Below are positions 1 through 11,753 of a stretch of DNA of 64,000 nucleotides, one piece after another. Each line of letters opens with the position of its first letter. Position 1 is the first letter of the stretch. Source of the DNA: Gnetum montanum (taxonomy: Eukaryota > Streptophyta > Gnetopsida > Gnetales > Gnetaceae). The stretch covers positions 448,652-512,651 of the forward strand of contig MNCI01001838.1 of the NCBI GenBank assembly GCA_015680685.1, in the 5' to 3' direction. The notes below the pieces were generated by a model that saw only the letters and a list, made by a program, of their open reading frames with translations, was not told where the DNA came from and ran no database searches. The position numbers and the translations under genes are program-made.

Positions 1-825
1 ATCTCCTATGCTATCGAGGTGAAGGGTTGAAGAAACTAACTAACTCTAACTAATGAACTAAGTCTAAATTACCTAGCGTCAGCATTTGTTCCCACTTACC
101 GTACACACCTTGAATCGATGCAACCGTGGCTACCAAATGCTAATCGTTGTTGGGATCACCACACGTAATGCACGTGCTCAAAGTGGTCGTACTGAGGCAC
201 TTAACTAGGAGGAAAGGATTGAGAAAGCTAATCTAGCCTAAGTGCGATGAGCAGCCGATTCCTTGATTATCCGTACACATCTTGGTGCACGACTACCACT
301 GGGATTACCAAGCGCAGGTCCTAGTATGCCACTGGGTTACCAAGTAGTCACACTTGGATGCTCATAACCAAGTCGTACTCATACTGTGTTGCGATGAGCA
401 TCCGTTCCTTGATTATCCGTACACATCCTTAGATGCTCATAATCAAGTCGTACTCATTTCGCATTACTAAGAGAGAAAGCAATAAATGACATTAAATAAA
501 ATCCTATTCCATGCACTGCAAGGTTTATCTAAGAAGTTCGTCTTTATTGCCGTACACAACTTGTGTTTAGGTACAATGTTGCTCGAATAAAGATCCGTTC
601 ACTTTAGGACTCCTATTGCGGGCACATGGAAAATATTCTATCTCTAGAGTGATCAATCTGCCAGAGTTTTCCTACTTCTAGCCTAGGATGAGGAAACAAG
701 GGAGAGCCACCTCTTATTTATAGATATGACGGTGCACTGCGATATTGCGTACGCGACATCGCAGGGGATGATGCGATATCACATGGGATGCGATATTGCG
801 GCCCATGCGATATCGCGTCTCATCA
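1..825 (-). repeat. LTR fragment, C-type, minus strand, cut by window edge
   Basis: Read on the minus strand this matches the LTR of element C (45305-46135). It starts TGATGAGACG at 825, followed by palindrome-rich U3 with repeats of the GCGATATCGC type (about 735-820), a TATA box near 714-724 and then R/U5. The LTR end is not reached, so it continues to the left of the window. U5 carries an internal duplication: a block with GATTATCCGTACACATC occurs near 270-288 and again near 410-428, and CAAGTCGTACTCAT occurs near 369-382 and 444-457. No internal element sequence accompanies it here. Confidence 0.8.
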
Positions 826-994
826 CATACAATTGCATTCTACAAGTGGGATTGAGAAGATAACGAACGGACAACACACATGCACTGTTTAGCTTTAGTG
901 TACTTGGTAATTAAAGTTTGTGAAATTTGACCGAATCGCATGTGAACGCTTGTGATTCGTATGGTTGGATGTAGGGGTACCTTGCCGCTCATCA
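826..994 (+). repeat. 3' end of an A/D-type LTR, plus strand
   Basis: Positions from about 895 match the last 100 bases of the LTRs of elements A and D: a stretch ending in GTGAAATTTGACCGAATCGC, then GATTCGTATGGTTGGATG, AGGGGTACC and the terminal GCTCATCA at 994. It abuts the inverted LTR fragment directly, so the minus-strand element appears to have inserted into, or recombined with, a plus-strand LTR. Confidence 0.7.
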
Positions 995-1712
995 TCAGTT
1001 GATTCATCTCTTGCAACCATGGGAAAGACTTATGATTTCAAGCAACCTTCTTCAATAGGATTTGTTGCATAGAAGCTTCTCTTCTTAAATTTGAGTGGAG
1101 TCACTAAATGGGAGTCTCTTTGTTTATTCTCGGGTGTTATCTGCCCCATCCAATTTTCTACCAATCTTTCTCTTCTACCAAGTTAATTGATCTTAGTAGA
1201 TGGTAATTCTCCTTGTTCAGTTTCTTCCTTTCGAGATTGGTGATTTATGAGGACATTTCCCAAAGTAACATCCTCACTAATTCAAGTTTTCCTTCTTTAT
1301 CTGGTCTATGCGAGTTTTTTCCTTCTTTATCTGGTCTATGTGAGTTTGTTGATTCTATGTGTATTCAAATATCATTTATCAATGCGCGTATTGATTACAT
1401 TTGTAGAATAAAAGATGCGACCCACCTTAATCAACTCCGGTCAAGTAGTGCAGCATGGTCATCCAAAATTTCCATTCTATCCCTCGCGAAGGTTTGACTG
1501 TATTGACGTAAAATGTTTCAAGCAGTAAAAAAGTCAAGGCAATCAATCCCGCTGGCAAGGATTATGAGTCGACTTACCATGTGATTATGAGTCGCGTTAC
1601 CGTGTATTTCGAGTTAATCTATTTGATTTGTGTTGTGGCAATCACACAAGGAGAAGCCGTAGTCGACGTTGGGATGAGCATTTCAGATGAAATGACCTGA
1701 TCACAGAATCCA
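995..1712. other. Gene-free upstream region of the receptor kinase
   Basis: Positions 995-1020 repeat the 3' end of the L1-type LINE seen at 63905-63931 (TTGATTCATCTC shared), so a LINE tail borders the LTR here as well. The rest shows no convincing coding potential; a 94-codon open frame at 1213-1497 is low in complexity and lacks recognisable features. The promoter of the kinase gene should lie in the last few hundred bases, but no clear TATA box can be assigned. Confidence 0.5.
1291..1350 (+). repeat. 30-bp tandem duplication
   Basis: Two adjacent 30-bp units (1291-1320 and 1321-1350), each beginning CCTTCTTTATCTGGTCTATG, differ at only a few positions. Confidence 0.9.
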
Positions 1713-4700
1713 ATGTCAGGCACCATGCGGGCGTTCCTGTGTCTGCTGTTTCTGCTCCTGCTGGGCATCTATGGAGGAGGAGGACCAGCAGCTCTTGTCG
1801 TCGTGGCTGCCTCAACTGAAACAGGAACCACGATCAGAGCTTCGCAGCAGCAGTTCTGGAATTCGAGCAGCAACACCTTCAGTTTCGGGTTTCACCCCAT
1901 CACCGACTTCCCCGGATTGTTTGCTCTCGGCATCTCCGCAAACCCTTCCTCCAACTCCAACGACAGCATGCTTGTCTGGACTGCCGGTAATACACTCATC
2001 CACCTAATTTTCTTTGCGGAAACAAAAATAAATTTAGAGAAAGATGCATATCTCGTTACCCTTGGAAGATCCTCCAGCGAAGATCGAGAAAGGTTTCAAA
2101 TTCATTGAAATACAGGATGCTAAAACATAGTTTAACACGTCTCGGGTTTATTCAATTCGTTGAATAGATTCTCACACCGGAACTCTAAATAAAAGAAATT
2201 CTGCCGAGATCGAGTCTACAGTGTCTCTGTATACAAAACATTTTTCTCTCTGTTTCAAATAAGTAGTTTGCGATTAAGCAAAGAAACATTGATTGAGCGG
2301 CTGGGATGAAAGCTGAAATTTTCTTGCCCAGGCGACGACGGCGGCTTCAAAATGGGGCGCACAGCGGTGCTGGAATTCGGGAAGGACGGCAATCTGGTGC
2401 TCAGAAACAGCAGCAGCAGCAACGCAGCAGTCATATGGCAAAGCAACAGCAGCAACAGCGCCGTGGTGATTGCAGAGCTGCGGGACGACGGAAACCTGCT
2501 ACTGCGAAACAGCACAAACACCAATTCCTCCATTAACGTCGTCTGGCAAAGCTTCGACGATCCGGCGGAGGCGTTGCTCGTGAATCAAATTCTGCGCTCC
2601 GGACAGGGCCTCAAGCGCGGATTGTACCACATGCGGCTGCAGCCCAGCAGCGGCAACCTCACACTGCAGCGCAGCAACGTCACGTACTGGTCCGCGCCCG
2701 GAAAGCCCGGCTCCACTGCCCGGCTGAGCTCCGACGGCACATTTCAGTTGCTCAACGCCTCTGGTACGCTGCTTTGGAGCGCCCGCTCTGACGACTACAC
2801 GAATCAGGCCATCACGTTTCGGCATGTCCGTCTCGACTCCGACGGCAATCTTCGCACTTACGGCTGGAGTTCGTCATCTTCTCAGTGGTCGGCTGAGTGG
2901 ACCGCTGTGCTGGATCCTTGCCTCGTGTTTGGGCGCTGTGGAAATTATGGCATTTGTTCTTTCAACGCGTCTGGTCTCGTTTGTTCGTGTCCGTCTCGGG
3001 ATTTTGAGTTCATCGAGCCCAATGATCCCTCCCAGGGCTGCAGCCTCACCACAAATCTTACAGGTCTGCTCGTCTCATCTCCCTTTTCATGCAAGTTTGT
3101 AGGGTTTAGGATCGACCTTCTTTTGTGTTTAGGTTGGGGGCAATTTTGTTCATTGTCTCGGCCTGAAATAATCAATCCATCGGATGCAGAGAATTTAGAA
3201 CACTTCAAAATTCATGTTCCTGACATCTGAAATCAGATACACTCTCTTGCTTTAGCGATGATTCTTGATATACTTGGTGAACGCCGGCAGAAAGTTTCAT
3301 CGACTAGAAATAGTCTGCAAGTTAATTTGTGTATGCTATCGATCAAGGAACAAGATCCACCCAAACTTTGGCAATTTGGATTTTCAGGGCTGTAGCAATT
3401 ATGGCTTTTAGATACTCTGAGTATTCTTCCCAGATAGATGTCCATTGCAACTTTCAGAAAAAAACATTACTTTTTTGAAAATTCAGAAGAAAAAATTACC
3501 GTAAACTCTGCAACCTTGACAACCTTAAAAGATAAGGCCATATTGATAGGATGTATTAGCACGAGCCGTACCCCAGCCTGGAGTCATTCATTTTATTAAA
3601 CAAAGCTTAGCGGACTTATCAATGGGGCCAAAAGCAATGCTTGAAAATAGTTGGATTTTGACGTTTTCTTCTTCTTCTTCTCAAACAGCTCATGATTGTT
3701 GCTGTGTATTTGCACCGAGTTGAAACCTCTGTGCATCACAGCTAATCCAATTTAGATTTTGAAATTTGGAAGGTCTGCGCAGCCGTGTGTCATGCTGGTG
3801 CGAAATATTTTAAAAACACTGACCTTGATACTTTTTGAAAAGCAGCCATGACGGTGTCCCGTTCTACTCTAATTTTAGAAAGCTTTGGAAAGGTGCCCAT
3901 AACCATGGGCACCATTCATACACGAATAAATTAGTGTCAAAGAAACAGGAAGACCAGTTACTGTCAGACTCTGCACACTGCACAGCAACATTTTCTCCTG
4001 AAAGCCTGTTTCTCATATGAACAAAAAAACATTTCATTATTCCATGCAATGAATCGATAGATTTTTACCGGAGAACATAATCTGAGAAAACACAATTATA
4101 CACTGCAGTTTCGGAATTGGTTGAATTACAATACTAACGCGCAAGGATTCTGTTTCGGCCTCTAATAGAATCGAAAATGACATAGTGGAGACGATGATGC
4201 AGGCTGCGGAAACGATCAGACCACGATTGTGCTGAACCACACACAATTCTTCTCGTATCCGCCAGAGGACACGTCGACGGACATATACAGTCTGGGGATC
4301 AAAGAGTGCCAATCCAACTGCCTGAGTGATAAACTCTGCGTCGCATCCACGGTCATGGCGGACGGCTCCGGAACGTGCCGCATCAAGACAGAAACATTCG
4401 TGAGCGCGTATCAATTGCCAGAATTGGCCAGCGTCTCCTTCGTCAAAGTCTGCGGCCAAGGCAGGCCGTTTTCGCCACCACCGCCGGCCATGAACGTCGT
4501 CTCCAAATCCTCCCACACCATCTCCAACGCCGGAGTTGCAGGCGTCTCCGTGGGCGTTCTCGTCGGAATTATATTTCTTCTGCATGTGGTGCTCTGGTTT
4601 TACTGCTGCAGGGGTCGCCGGAAACACAATTTCTACGCGTTCCGGCGAGACCCGGAGCAGTATACTCTGCTGGAGTACGCCTCCGGCGCGCCGGTGCGTT

Positions 4701-5647
4701 TCTCGTTTCGTGAGATCGACGAAGTGACCACCAACTTCCGGGAAAAGCTCGGTGAAGGCGGGTCCGGAAGCGTGTATAAAGGGCAACTGTCCAACGGCCT
4801 CGCAGTTGCAGTGAAACGGCTGGAGCACGATGAGCTTCAGCAGCGCGGGGAGAAACAGTTTTCCATGGAAGTGGCTGCCATTTCCAGTACCCATCATCTG
4901 AATCTTGTTAGGCTTATTGGCTTCTGCCTGGAGGGCCGCCATAGAGCTCTGGTCTATGAATTCATGAGGAATTCGTCTCTGGATACATATCTGTTCGCCG
5001 GGGCCGCGCAACCCACTAAGTTCCTGGATTGGGAAACCAGGTTCAGAATCGCCCTCGGCACTGCCAAAGCAATTGCGTATCTGAACGAGGAATGCAGGGA
5101 CTGCATAGTTCACTGTAATATCAAGCCCGAGAATGTGCTTCTGGATGAGCATTTTGTGCCCAAGGTGTCTGATTTTGGGCTTTCCAAGCTGGTCCAGGAT
5201 GGCAAGAAGAAGCTTTCTGTGGGTAGCGTTCATGGAAACAGGGGCTACTTAGCTCCGGAATGGCTCTCCGATCAGCCCATCACTTCCAAGTCTGATGTGT
5301 ACAGCTATGGCATGGTCCTTTTGGAGATTATCAGTGGCAGGAGGAATTTTGAGTGGCTGGAGCAGGAAAGGGTAAGGTATTCAGTGTGGGCTTACAGACA
5401 GTTGCAGCTGGCAAACGTGGAAGCAGTTATAGATGAAAGGCTTGGCAAGGAATATGATTTAGAGCAGGTCACAAGGCTGGCCAATGTCAGTTTCTTGTGT
5501 GGCCAGGAACAGGCTTCTCGAAGGCCCACCATGGGTAAGGTTGTGCAGATGGTGGAAGGACTTTTGGCTGTTGATGCAATTCCTCTCTCTCAGCCATTCA
5601 GTAGCACAACCAGTTCAATCAACTGTAGTTTCTCCCGTAACAATTGA
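1713..5647 (+). CDS. G-type lectin S-receptor-like Ser/Thr kinase, three exons, atypical catalytic loop
   Basis: Membrane receptor kinase resembling Arabidopsis At1g34300. Exons are 1713-1986, 2332-3063 and 4203-5647; both junctions are GT-AG and keep the frame, giving about 816 residues, normal for the family. Order: signal peptide (1-35, leucine-rich), bulb-type lectin domain to about 185 with WQSFDDP near 163, Cys-rich EGF-like region (288-328), PAN-like Cys-rich segment (about 337-420), transmembrane helix (445-470), kinase (515-795) and a Ser-rich tail. The kinase keeps VAVK (Lys540), DFG (Asp659) and GYLAPEW, but the catalytic loop reads HCNIKPEN, with Asn641 in place of the catalytic Asp (codon AAT at 5117). 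The glycine loop has GSGSV where Phe is usual, and the activation segment reads GNRGY for the usual GTRGY. It may be a pseudokinase that signals through partners. A broken copy lies at 61859-62756. The start chosen is the first ATG before the signal peptide; the ATG at 1725 is an alternative. Confidence 0.9.
1987..2331 (+). other. Intron 1 of the receptor kinase gene
   Basis: Donor GTAATA at 1987 and acceptor TTGCCCAG ending at 2331. Splicing joins a phase-1 codon so that the lectin domain reads through as WTAG-DDGG. It contains stop codons in the exon frame, so retention would truncate the protein within the lectin domain. Confidence 0.85.
3064..4202 (+). other. Intron 2 of the receptor kinase gene
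   Basis: Donor GTCTGC at 3064, following CTTACAG, and acceptor GATGATGCAG ending at 4202. The join is again phase 1 and gives NLTG-CGNDQ between the EGF-like and PAN-like regions. No gene is visible within its 1.1 kb. Confidence 0.8.
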
Positions 5648-7012
5648 GTCTAAGATCAATGAATGAAGGTGTAATTTTGCAATCTAATTTTGCAAGATAG
5701 TCTTACTGGCACATCAAGTTGGATGGTATAATTTAGATTTCATTGGCGACACCAACCCTTAGCTTGAAGATATTCTTTTAGGGTGTTTTAAGTCTTGGGT
5801 CTTATTGTGGGTTTAAATGTAATTTTTTTAAAAATAAACTAGCCCCTCAATCTTTACTTTCAACTTATTATAAAGAAAAGGTTTTAACTAGGGTTGAGGT
5901 GTTTGCTACATTTTGTGTCTTTCTAAATTTAAGTTTCTTTTAACAAGATTACCAAAGCAAGAATTGAAAACCAAGATATAGACTCTAGACATAATCCCTA
6001 AAGAGATCCAAATTACAACAATGATAATAAAAACTTGTATATCAATTTAACTTAGGGATTAATGAAATAACTAATAAAATAAAGCATTTCAAATATATAT
6101 AGATAGTATTGTTCTTATTTGAATATATAAAGGAAAAATCAATGGAGTAGAAATGGGAATGCTTACATGAATGATGAATGTTATAAGAAGTTATAAATTA
6201 CATAGTACATATATTAGAGAAAGGCTTTTAGTAGCTTTTATTTTAGATAAGCTCTAGGAATGACATTTTGAAATAAATGGTAAGATGTAAATGAAGCATT
6301 CATATGAGTGTGATGTTATTTGTGCTTCATATTATTTGTTGAATAAATTGTACTTCTCCTTAAATAAAGGCTTTACTCCCTATTAGGTCGTCTTTCTTAT
6401 AGTACTAAGTTTGTGCCATTGGAATATTTTTTGGATGTTTATGCTAGTTTATGAGTTATTTAAACCTTTCTTTACAGGGTTGTATTTCATAATACTAAGT
6501 GTATGTCATTTAAAGATTTTAACATGTATTTGTTAAAATGTGAGAGGAGGGGAAAATGCCAAAGAAGAAACAAAATATGAAATTGAAACTAAAATTTTAT
6601 TACATTTATAGACCTTTTTGAATCTATTAGATAATCAAAATATTATCACAACCTATAAATTTGCATAGGTTCAATTATTTAATTTAATGCATGTGTTTAA
6701 TTCTTTAATGCTTGCAAATGCATTTCAATAGGTTAGTTCTAACTTTATTGATTAAATAATAGGATTATATTATTGTAGTTACTGTTATTATTGTTGTTGT
6801 TAATGTTGCTGTTGCTACTATCCTACATAAGTGAACACAATCTACATGCTAGAGTATTTTGTTAAAATTTTGTATCCTTTACTTTTACTACTATTGGAGC
6901 ACACTCATAGACCTTTTGTACATTTTCTGATTAAATGTTGAAATCTAATCACCCTTGGAAATTTTTCTTTTAGTCAGTTATCACATCTTTTTAAGTAATT
7001 TACTATGCATAG
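5648..7012. other. 3' UTR and AT-rich intergenic DNA
   Basis: AT-rich sequence without open frames of note. There is a short imperfect TTG/TTA repeat near 6775-6825. The last five bases (CATAG, 7008-7012) are the left target duplication of element A. Confidence 0.6.
5833..5838 (+). terminator. Candidate polyadenylation signal of the receptor kinase
   Basis: An AATAAA hexamer lies about 190 bases after the stop codon in T-rich surroundings. Plant signals are loose, so this is only a candidate. Confidence 0.3.
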
Positions 7013-7832
7013 TGATGAATCATGTTTTGATTGGCTCCAATATCGGGTATCCAATATTAAAGCCTAAGACATGATGTCGAATATTCGATATCGCAGGGTA
7101 TATGTTGATCGATAAATATAGCGCTTGGGCTCACAATTTTCAGATAGTTTTTGCATAGAGTACCAAAGTTCTTACAGTTTAGTCATTCTAAAGTTAGAAT
7201 ATTTTTGAGTGCCTGTAGCAAGAGTCTAAGTGTGTACAGAACTTTATTTGAGCACTGATGTACTTGAGCACAACAGTGTGACGAGGATAAAGACGAGCCC
7301 TTTTGATAATTCTTGTAGCACTAAGAGTAGATTAATGTTTCTTTAATGCATTTAATATTCATGCATTTTACTTTAATACATTTTCATTAAGTAATTAACT
7401 TTCAGTTGTTAATGAACATAAGCACGACTACTTCGAGCATACGTGTAGCACTTGGTAACCCATCAATGCTTAACGTTTGGTAACCCAACAACGCTGCATG
7501 CGTGTAGGATGTGTCTAGAGAGTGGAAATAGGTACTTGTGTTAGGCTGCTAGGTAGTAGATAAATTAGATATTAAATTACTCTACCTTCAATTTTTTCTC
7601 TAGGTGATTAAAATTATAAAACACAAAATGAAAAAAATCATATACCTTAGTTGCACTTAACCATATACTTGTACTTCGCAAGTGGAACTAAGAAGACAAT
7701 GATCGTTCTGATTAGATTTCATGTCTTAGAACTAGTGTACTTAAGAACTTAAGGTTTGCAAAATTTGACCAAATCACATATGAATGCTTATGATTCGTAT
7801 GGTTGGGCATAGGGGTACCTCACCGCTCATCA
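7013..7832 (+). repeat. 5' LTR of element A
   Basis: Begins TGATGAATCATG and ends CCGCTCATCA. U3 carries GATATC-type half palindromes (about 7040-7100), then a TATA-like GATAAATATA at 7111-7120. U5 ends with the family block GATTCGTATGGTTGGGC...GGGGTACC. Confidence 0.92.
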
Positions 7833-7833
7833 T

Positions 7834-7851
7834 TGGCACCATTATCAGGGA
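7834..7851 (+). promoter_or_regulatory. Primer-binding site, element A
   Basis: TGGCACCATTATCAGGGA, one base after the LTR, matches the complement of the plant tRNA-Asp(GUC) 3' end at 13 of 18 positions. All five differences are G-to-A or C-to-T. Confidence 0.8.
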
Positions 7852-7885
7852 CCTTTTAGTTGTTACATGCGTTATCTAAGATTTA

Positions 7886-8716
7886 GTGAAAATTATTCAA
7901 ATTGTTGGAATGAACCTTAGTGTCATATCACATCTAAAGATAACTACAACAATATTTAGAAGCACACTACATTTTTATTTTTCTAACATAAAATGTCTTC
8001 TTCTCATAGGAGCAATTCTCCTCCCAAGTTTGATAGAGTACATCAACTGGCACCTTAACAATACTGAGTGGTATATGATCATCCTGATGAGTATGCACCA
8101 CATTTTACCTTCATCTTACACTAGAATGAATAGCTACAGTGGCATGACATGGAGGGAAACATTGTGTTGTTGCCCGATTGATCTGTTTCTGCAATGCTCC
8201 AACAAATGCTTATACAATGGGATCTCTAAGGACTTCATGCTAAGTATGTGGTGTAGGATAGTGATGCTAGGGATTATCATCCCACTAAGGCACAATGTCT
8301 AAGGGATCGATAGCTAGAATAATGTCATGAATCTATGAAGGAAAAATGATTTAATGATTCCCCATTCCTGCTATACCAAAAAGATGGTGGAGAGCCTTTC
8401 TATAGGGTTTTCCATTCAATGAAATCCCTCTCTTTGAATTCAGTGAAGGAGGTCAAAACCAGAACTTGCAATCCATGATTCACAATCCTGGTTCTAGTAA
8501 GAATGGATCCAATGACAAAGAAGGATCCAAAGAGGCAAGTTAGGCTAGGGATGCGGACAAAAAACAAGATCGAGAATTGTGGTCATGATCACTGAAGATG
8601 TGGTAGTAGGCACCATGATGGTGCTAGTCCTCCTTCCTCTTCACCTTTGTCATCATCCTCTTCTTCTTCTAGCTTTGATTGTAACCGCAGGGGGCATGAC
8701 CATGATGAAGGTGATT
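7886..8716 (+). pseudogene. gag remnant of element A (N-terminal part only)
   Basis: Corresponds to the N-terminal, low-conservation part of gag in element D (26260-26925), including the serine-rich stretch near 8625-8680. It carries stops and frameshifts. It breaks off near 8717 and joins directly to sequence homologous to the region after protease in D (about 29118), so the capsid-like core and zinc knuckle are missing. No functional Gag can be made. Confidence 0.65.
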
Positions 8717-11700
8717 GACCCAGTAGCTGACCACTAATTCTGAGAGTAGCACACTTTGCATGGAACCAACTGAGAGCCTAACATGCGCATATGTTGCAGG
8801 CATGGATGAAATATAGCAAGTTCATCACCAACTCTTTGATGATGAAAATGACAAAACCTATCGGGAGAGTTGGAAATTCCTAAAAATTTCAAGTAAGAGC
8901 CCCTTGAACTAAAAACTCTACTGGCCAGCATGGAATATGTGTTCTTAAAAAATGGAAAGCTAGTCATAATCAATGTAAATCTTGCTCTAAAACAAAAAAA
9001 ATGCTGTTGAATGTGATTGAAAAATGATCAACAACCTTTGCTTGGTCATATCCAGAATTCATAGGGATTAATCCTAGGATATGTTAGCATTGCATCTACA
9101 CTGACTTGATTGTGAAGCCAAAGAGACAACCACAAAGATGATTAAACCCCAAACTAAAGCAAATCATCAAGGAGGAAATCAAACAACTCCTCAAGGTAGG
9201 GTTTATCTATCCTATTGCAGATAGAAAGTGGGTTAGTCCACTCATTATTGTGCCCAAGAAAGGTGGCAAGTGGCGTGTTTGCATCAATTTTTAGCTATTG
9301 AATATAGCAACATTCAAGGACCACTTTCTGTTGCCATTCGTTGATTAGGTATTAGACATAATATCTAGGCATTACTACTAAAAGTTTTTGGATGGTTATA
9401 GTGGTTATAACCAAATCTAGATCTCACCAAAGGACCAAGCCAAAAGAACATTCACAAGTCCCTAGGGGACTTTTGCATATTGCAAGATGCCTTTTGGTTT
9501 GTACAATGCCCATGCTACATTCCAATGCTTGGTCCTTAGCATTTTTCAATAGCTAATTAGTAGTGATGTGGAAGTCTTCATGGATGACTTCTCCACCTAT
9601 GGAGCTACATTTGTGCAAGCCTTGGATAGCCTTGAGCAAGTGTTAACATGATGTGTTAAAACAAACTTGTGGCTCAATTAGTAGAAAAGTCATCTGATGG
9701 TCCAAGAGGGCATTGTGTTGTAGCACAAAATATCACAAGTAGGAATTGAGTCGACCCCAAAAAATAAGGGTCATCCAAGGAATAACTTGCCAACCAAAAA
9801 CTGTTAAAGATGTTCGATCATTCCTTGGACATATTGGCTACTATTAGCGATTCATAGAGAATTTCTCTAAGATCACAAAACCATTAGTGAATTTGACAAA
9901 GAAAGATGCTCCATTTTTCTAGATCATGGAATGTGAACAAGAATTTCAACAGCTGAAAGAGAAACTTGTAGAATCTTTAACAAGCACCTGACTGGTTCAA
10001 ACCATTTCATGTTATGACGGATGCATCAAATTATGCCTTGGCAGCTGTGCTTATGTATATGGTCAATACGAAACATCCATATTACATCCACTATGCTAGC
10101 TAAAGCATTGTGCATGCACAATTGAACTAAACCACTATAGAAAAAGAACTAATGATAGTGATGTTTACTCTTGAGAAGTTCAGGCACTATGTGCTTGGAT
10201 ACAAAGTGTTTGTGCACATAGACTATAGCACCATATGCTTCCTGATGAGTAAGCCAATGGTGAACCCCCATGTCATATGATGGCTAGTGATTTTACAGGA
10301 ATTCAATTTTATGATGGTAGATCGAAAGGACACTAAGAATGTGGTTGCTGATCGCTTGTCTCGATTACGATGGGACAACAAAGAGGAAGAGAACCCACTA
10401 TTTGATATGTTTTCTGACAAACTTCTCTTTGCTGGGGCTATAACTGAACAATTTCCCAATGAGTCTAAATGGTATGATGACATTCTCACTTATCTTCTCA
10501 CCCAAGATATGCCACAAGGGTTGGATCACCAGAAGAAACAACAATTTCTTCACCAAATAAAACACTTCATGGAGATCAATGGAGACCTCTATAAGGTGTG
10601 CGTCAATGGCCTAGTTCGTTGGCATGTCCCTGATGCTGATTAACTACATGTTCTCCAAGATGCTCATGAAGGTCCTTGCGGAGGCCACTATGCTAGGAGA
10701 CACACGATCATTAAAATCCTAATGGTAGGGTACTATTGGCCAATAATTTTCAGGGATGCTCATTATTATGTCCACTCTTGTGAACATTGCCAATGAGATG
10801 GTGGAATGACTACTCGAATGGAGGGACCTCAACAATGGATTCAACCATTGGAACCCTTTAACATTTAGGGAATTGATTTCATGGGTCCCATCACACCCAT
10901 GTCAAATGAAAAGGCGTACATCATACTCACTATTGACTATTGTACAAAATGGGCAGAAGAAGCAACCATCACCAACTGTACATCTTCTACTGCTACTCAG
11001 TTTGTATAATAAAATGTTGTAAATAGGTTTGGTGTACCATGTGCATTAATTTCTGATAATAGAACTCACTTTACCAGAACTACCTTTCAGAAGCTCATGC
11101 AACACTTGGGGGTTGAACATAAACTCACAACACCCTACCACCCCTAAGCCAATGGTTAAGCTGAGGTTACCAATAGGGAAGTCACAAGGATTATAACAAG
11201 AACTATCAACAAATATAGGAAAGACTAGAGTGTGAAACTCAATAATGCCCTTTTGGCCTACCACTCAACATGGAAACTTCCTATAGGCTATTCTCTCTAT
11301 GAGCTTATGTACGAAAAGTTACCAACACTTCCTATTTAATTTGAGCTCTATACACTTTCCACAACCTATGAGCTCGAGCTTGACTTGAGTCTAGCACAAA
11401 AAGAAAGATTAATGAATATTAACTTGCTAAATAAAAATTAATTAGTGTCCTTGTCATCCAAAAAGTTGCACAAGGCATACAACAAAAAGTGCCATGACCT
11501 TAAAATTAGAAAATTCAAATTTCAATTAGAAGATAAGGTTCTCTATAGGAATCCCACACATGTACCTCAACGAACTAAGTTTCAAATGTTGTGGGAAGGA
11601 CCTTATATAATTTATGAAACTTTTCCTTTTGGGGCCATGATGATCTATAAGCCTGAGAGCCCAAATAGAAAATGGTTGGTCAACATACAACAAGTCAAAC

Positions 11701-11753
11701 TTTTCCACGAGCATAAGCCAATGAATACAACAAACTCCTCATCGGATGGATAG
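8717..11753 (+). pseudogene. pol remnant of element A: RT, RNase H, integrase
   Basis: From about 9150 the frame reads as Ty3/gypsy reverse transcriptase with KWRVC, FLDGYSGYNQ, MPFGL and the active-site box VFMDDF (near 9575). RNase H follows, and the best-kept open piece (10287-10643) covers its end and the linker (NVVADRLSRLRW). Integrase (10640-11753) shows the zinc-finger region HEGPCGGHY...CEHCQ, then GIDFMGP, ISDNRTHF and the glutamate region after a lost ANGQ. The C-terminus (11445-11753) is open and has no chromodomain. There are many in-frame stops, mostly TAG at former CAG or TGG codons. Confidence 0.88.

Noticed and set aside
1213-1497. 94-codon open frame upstream of the kinase gene
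   Set aside because: Contains the 30-bp tandem duplication and has no recognisable domain or conserved copy in the window.
2255-2825. Antisense open frames over the receptor kinase exons (2255-2533, 2499-2825, and 4037-5233 on the minus strand)
   Set aside because: They are shadows of GC-rich exons; the plus strand carries the conserved domains and correct splice sites.
11445-11753. Chromodomain at the integrase C-terminus
   Set aside because: The sequence ends shortly after the family-typical LWEGPYII region without the aromatic cage pattern of chromodomains.
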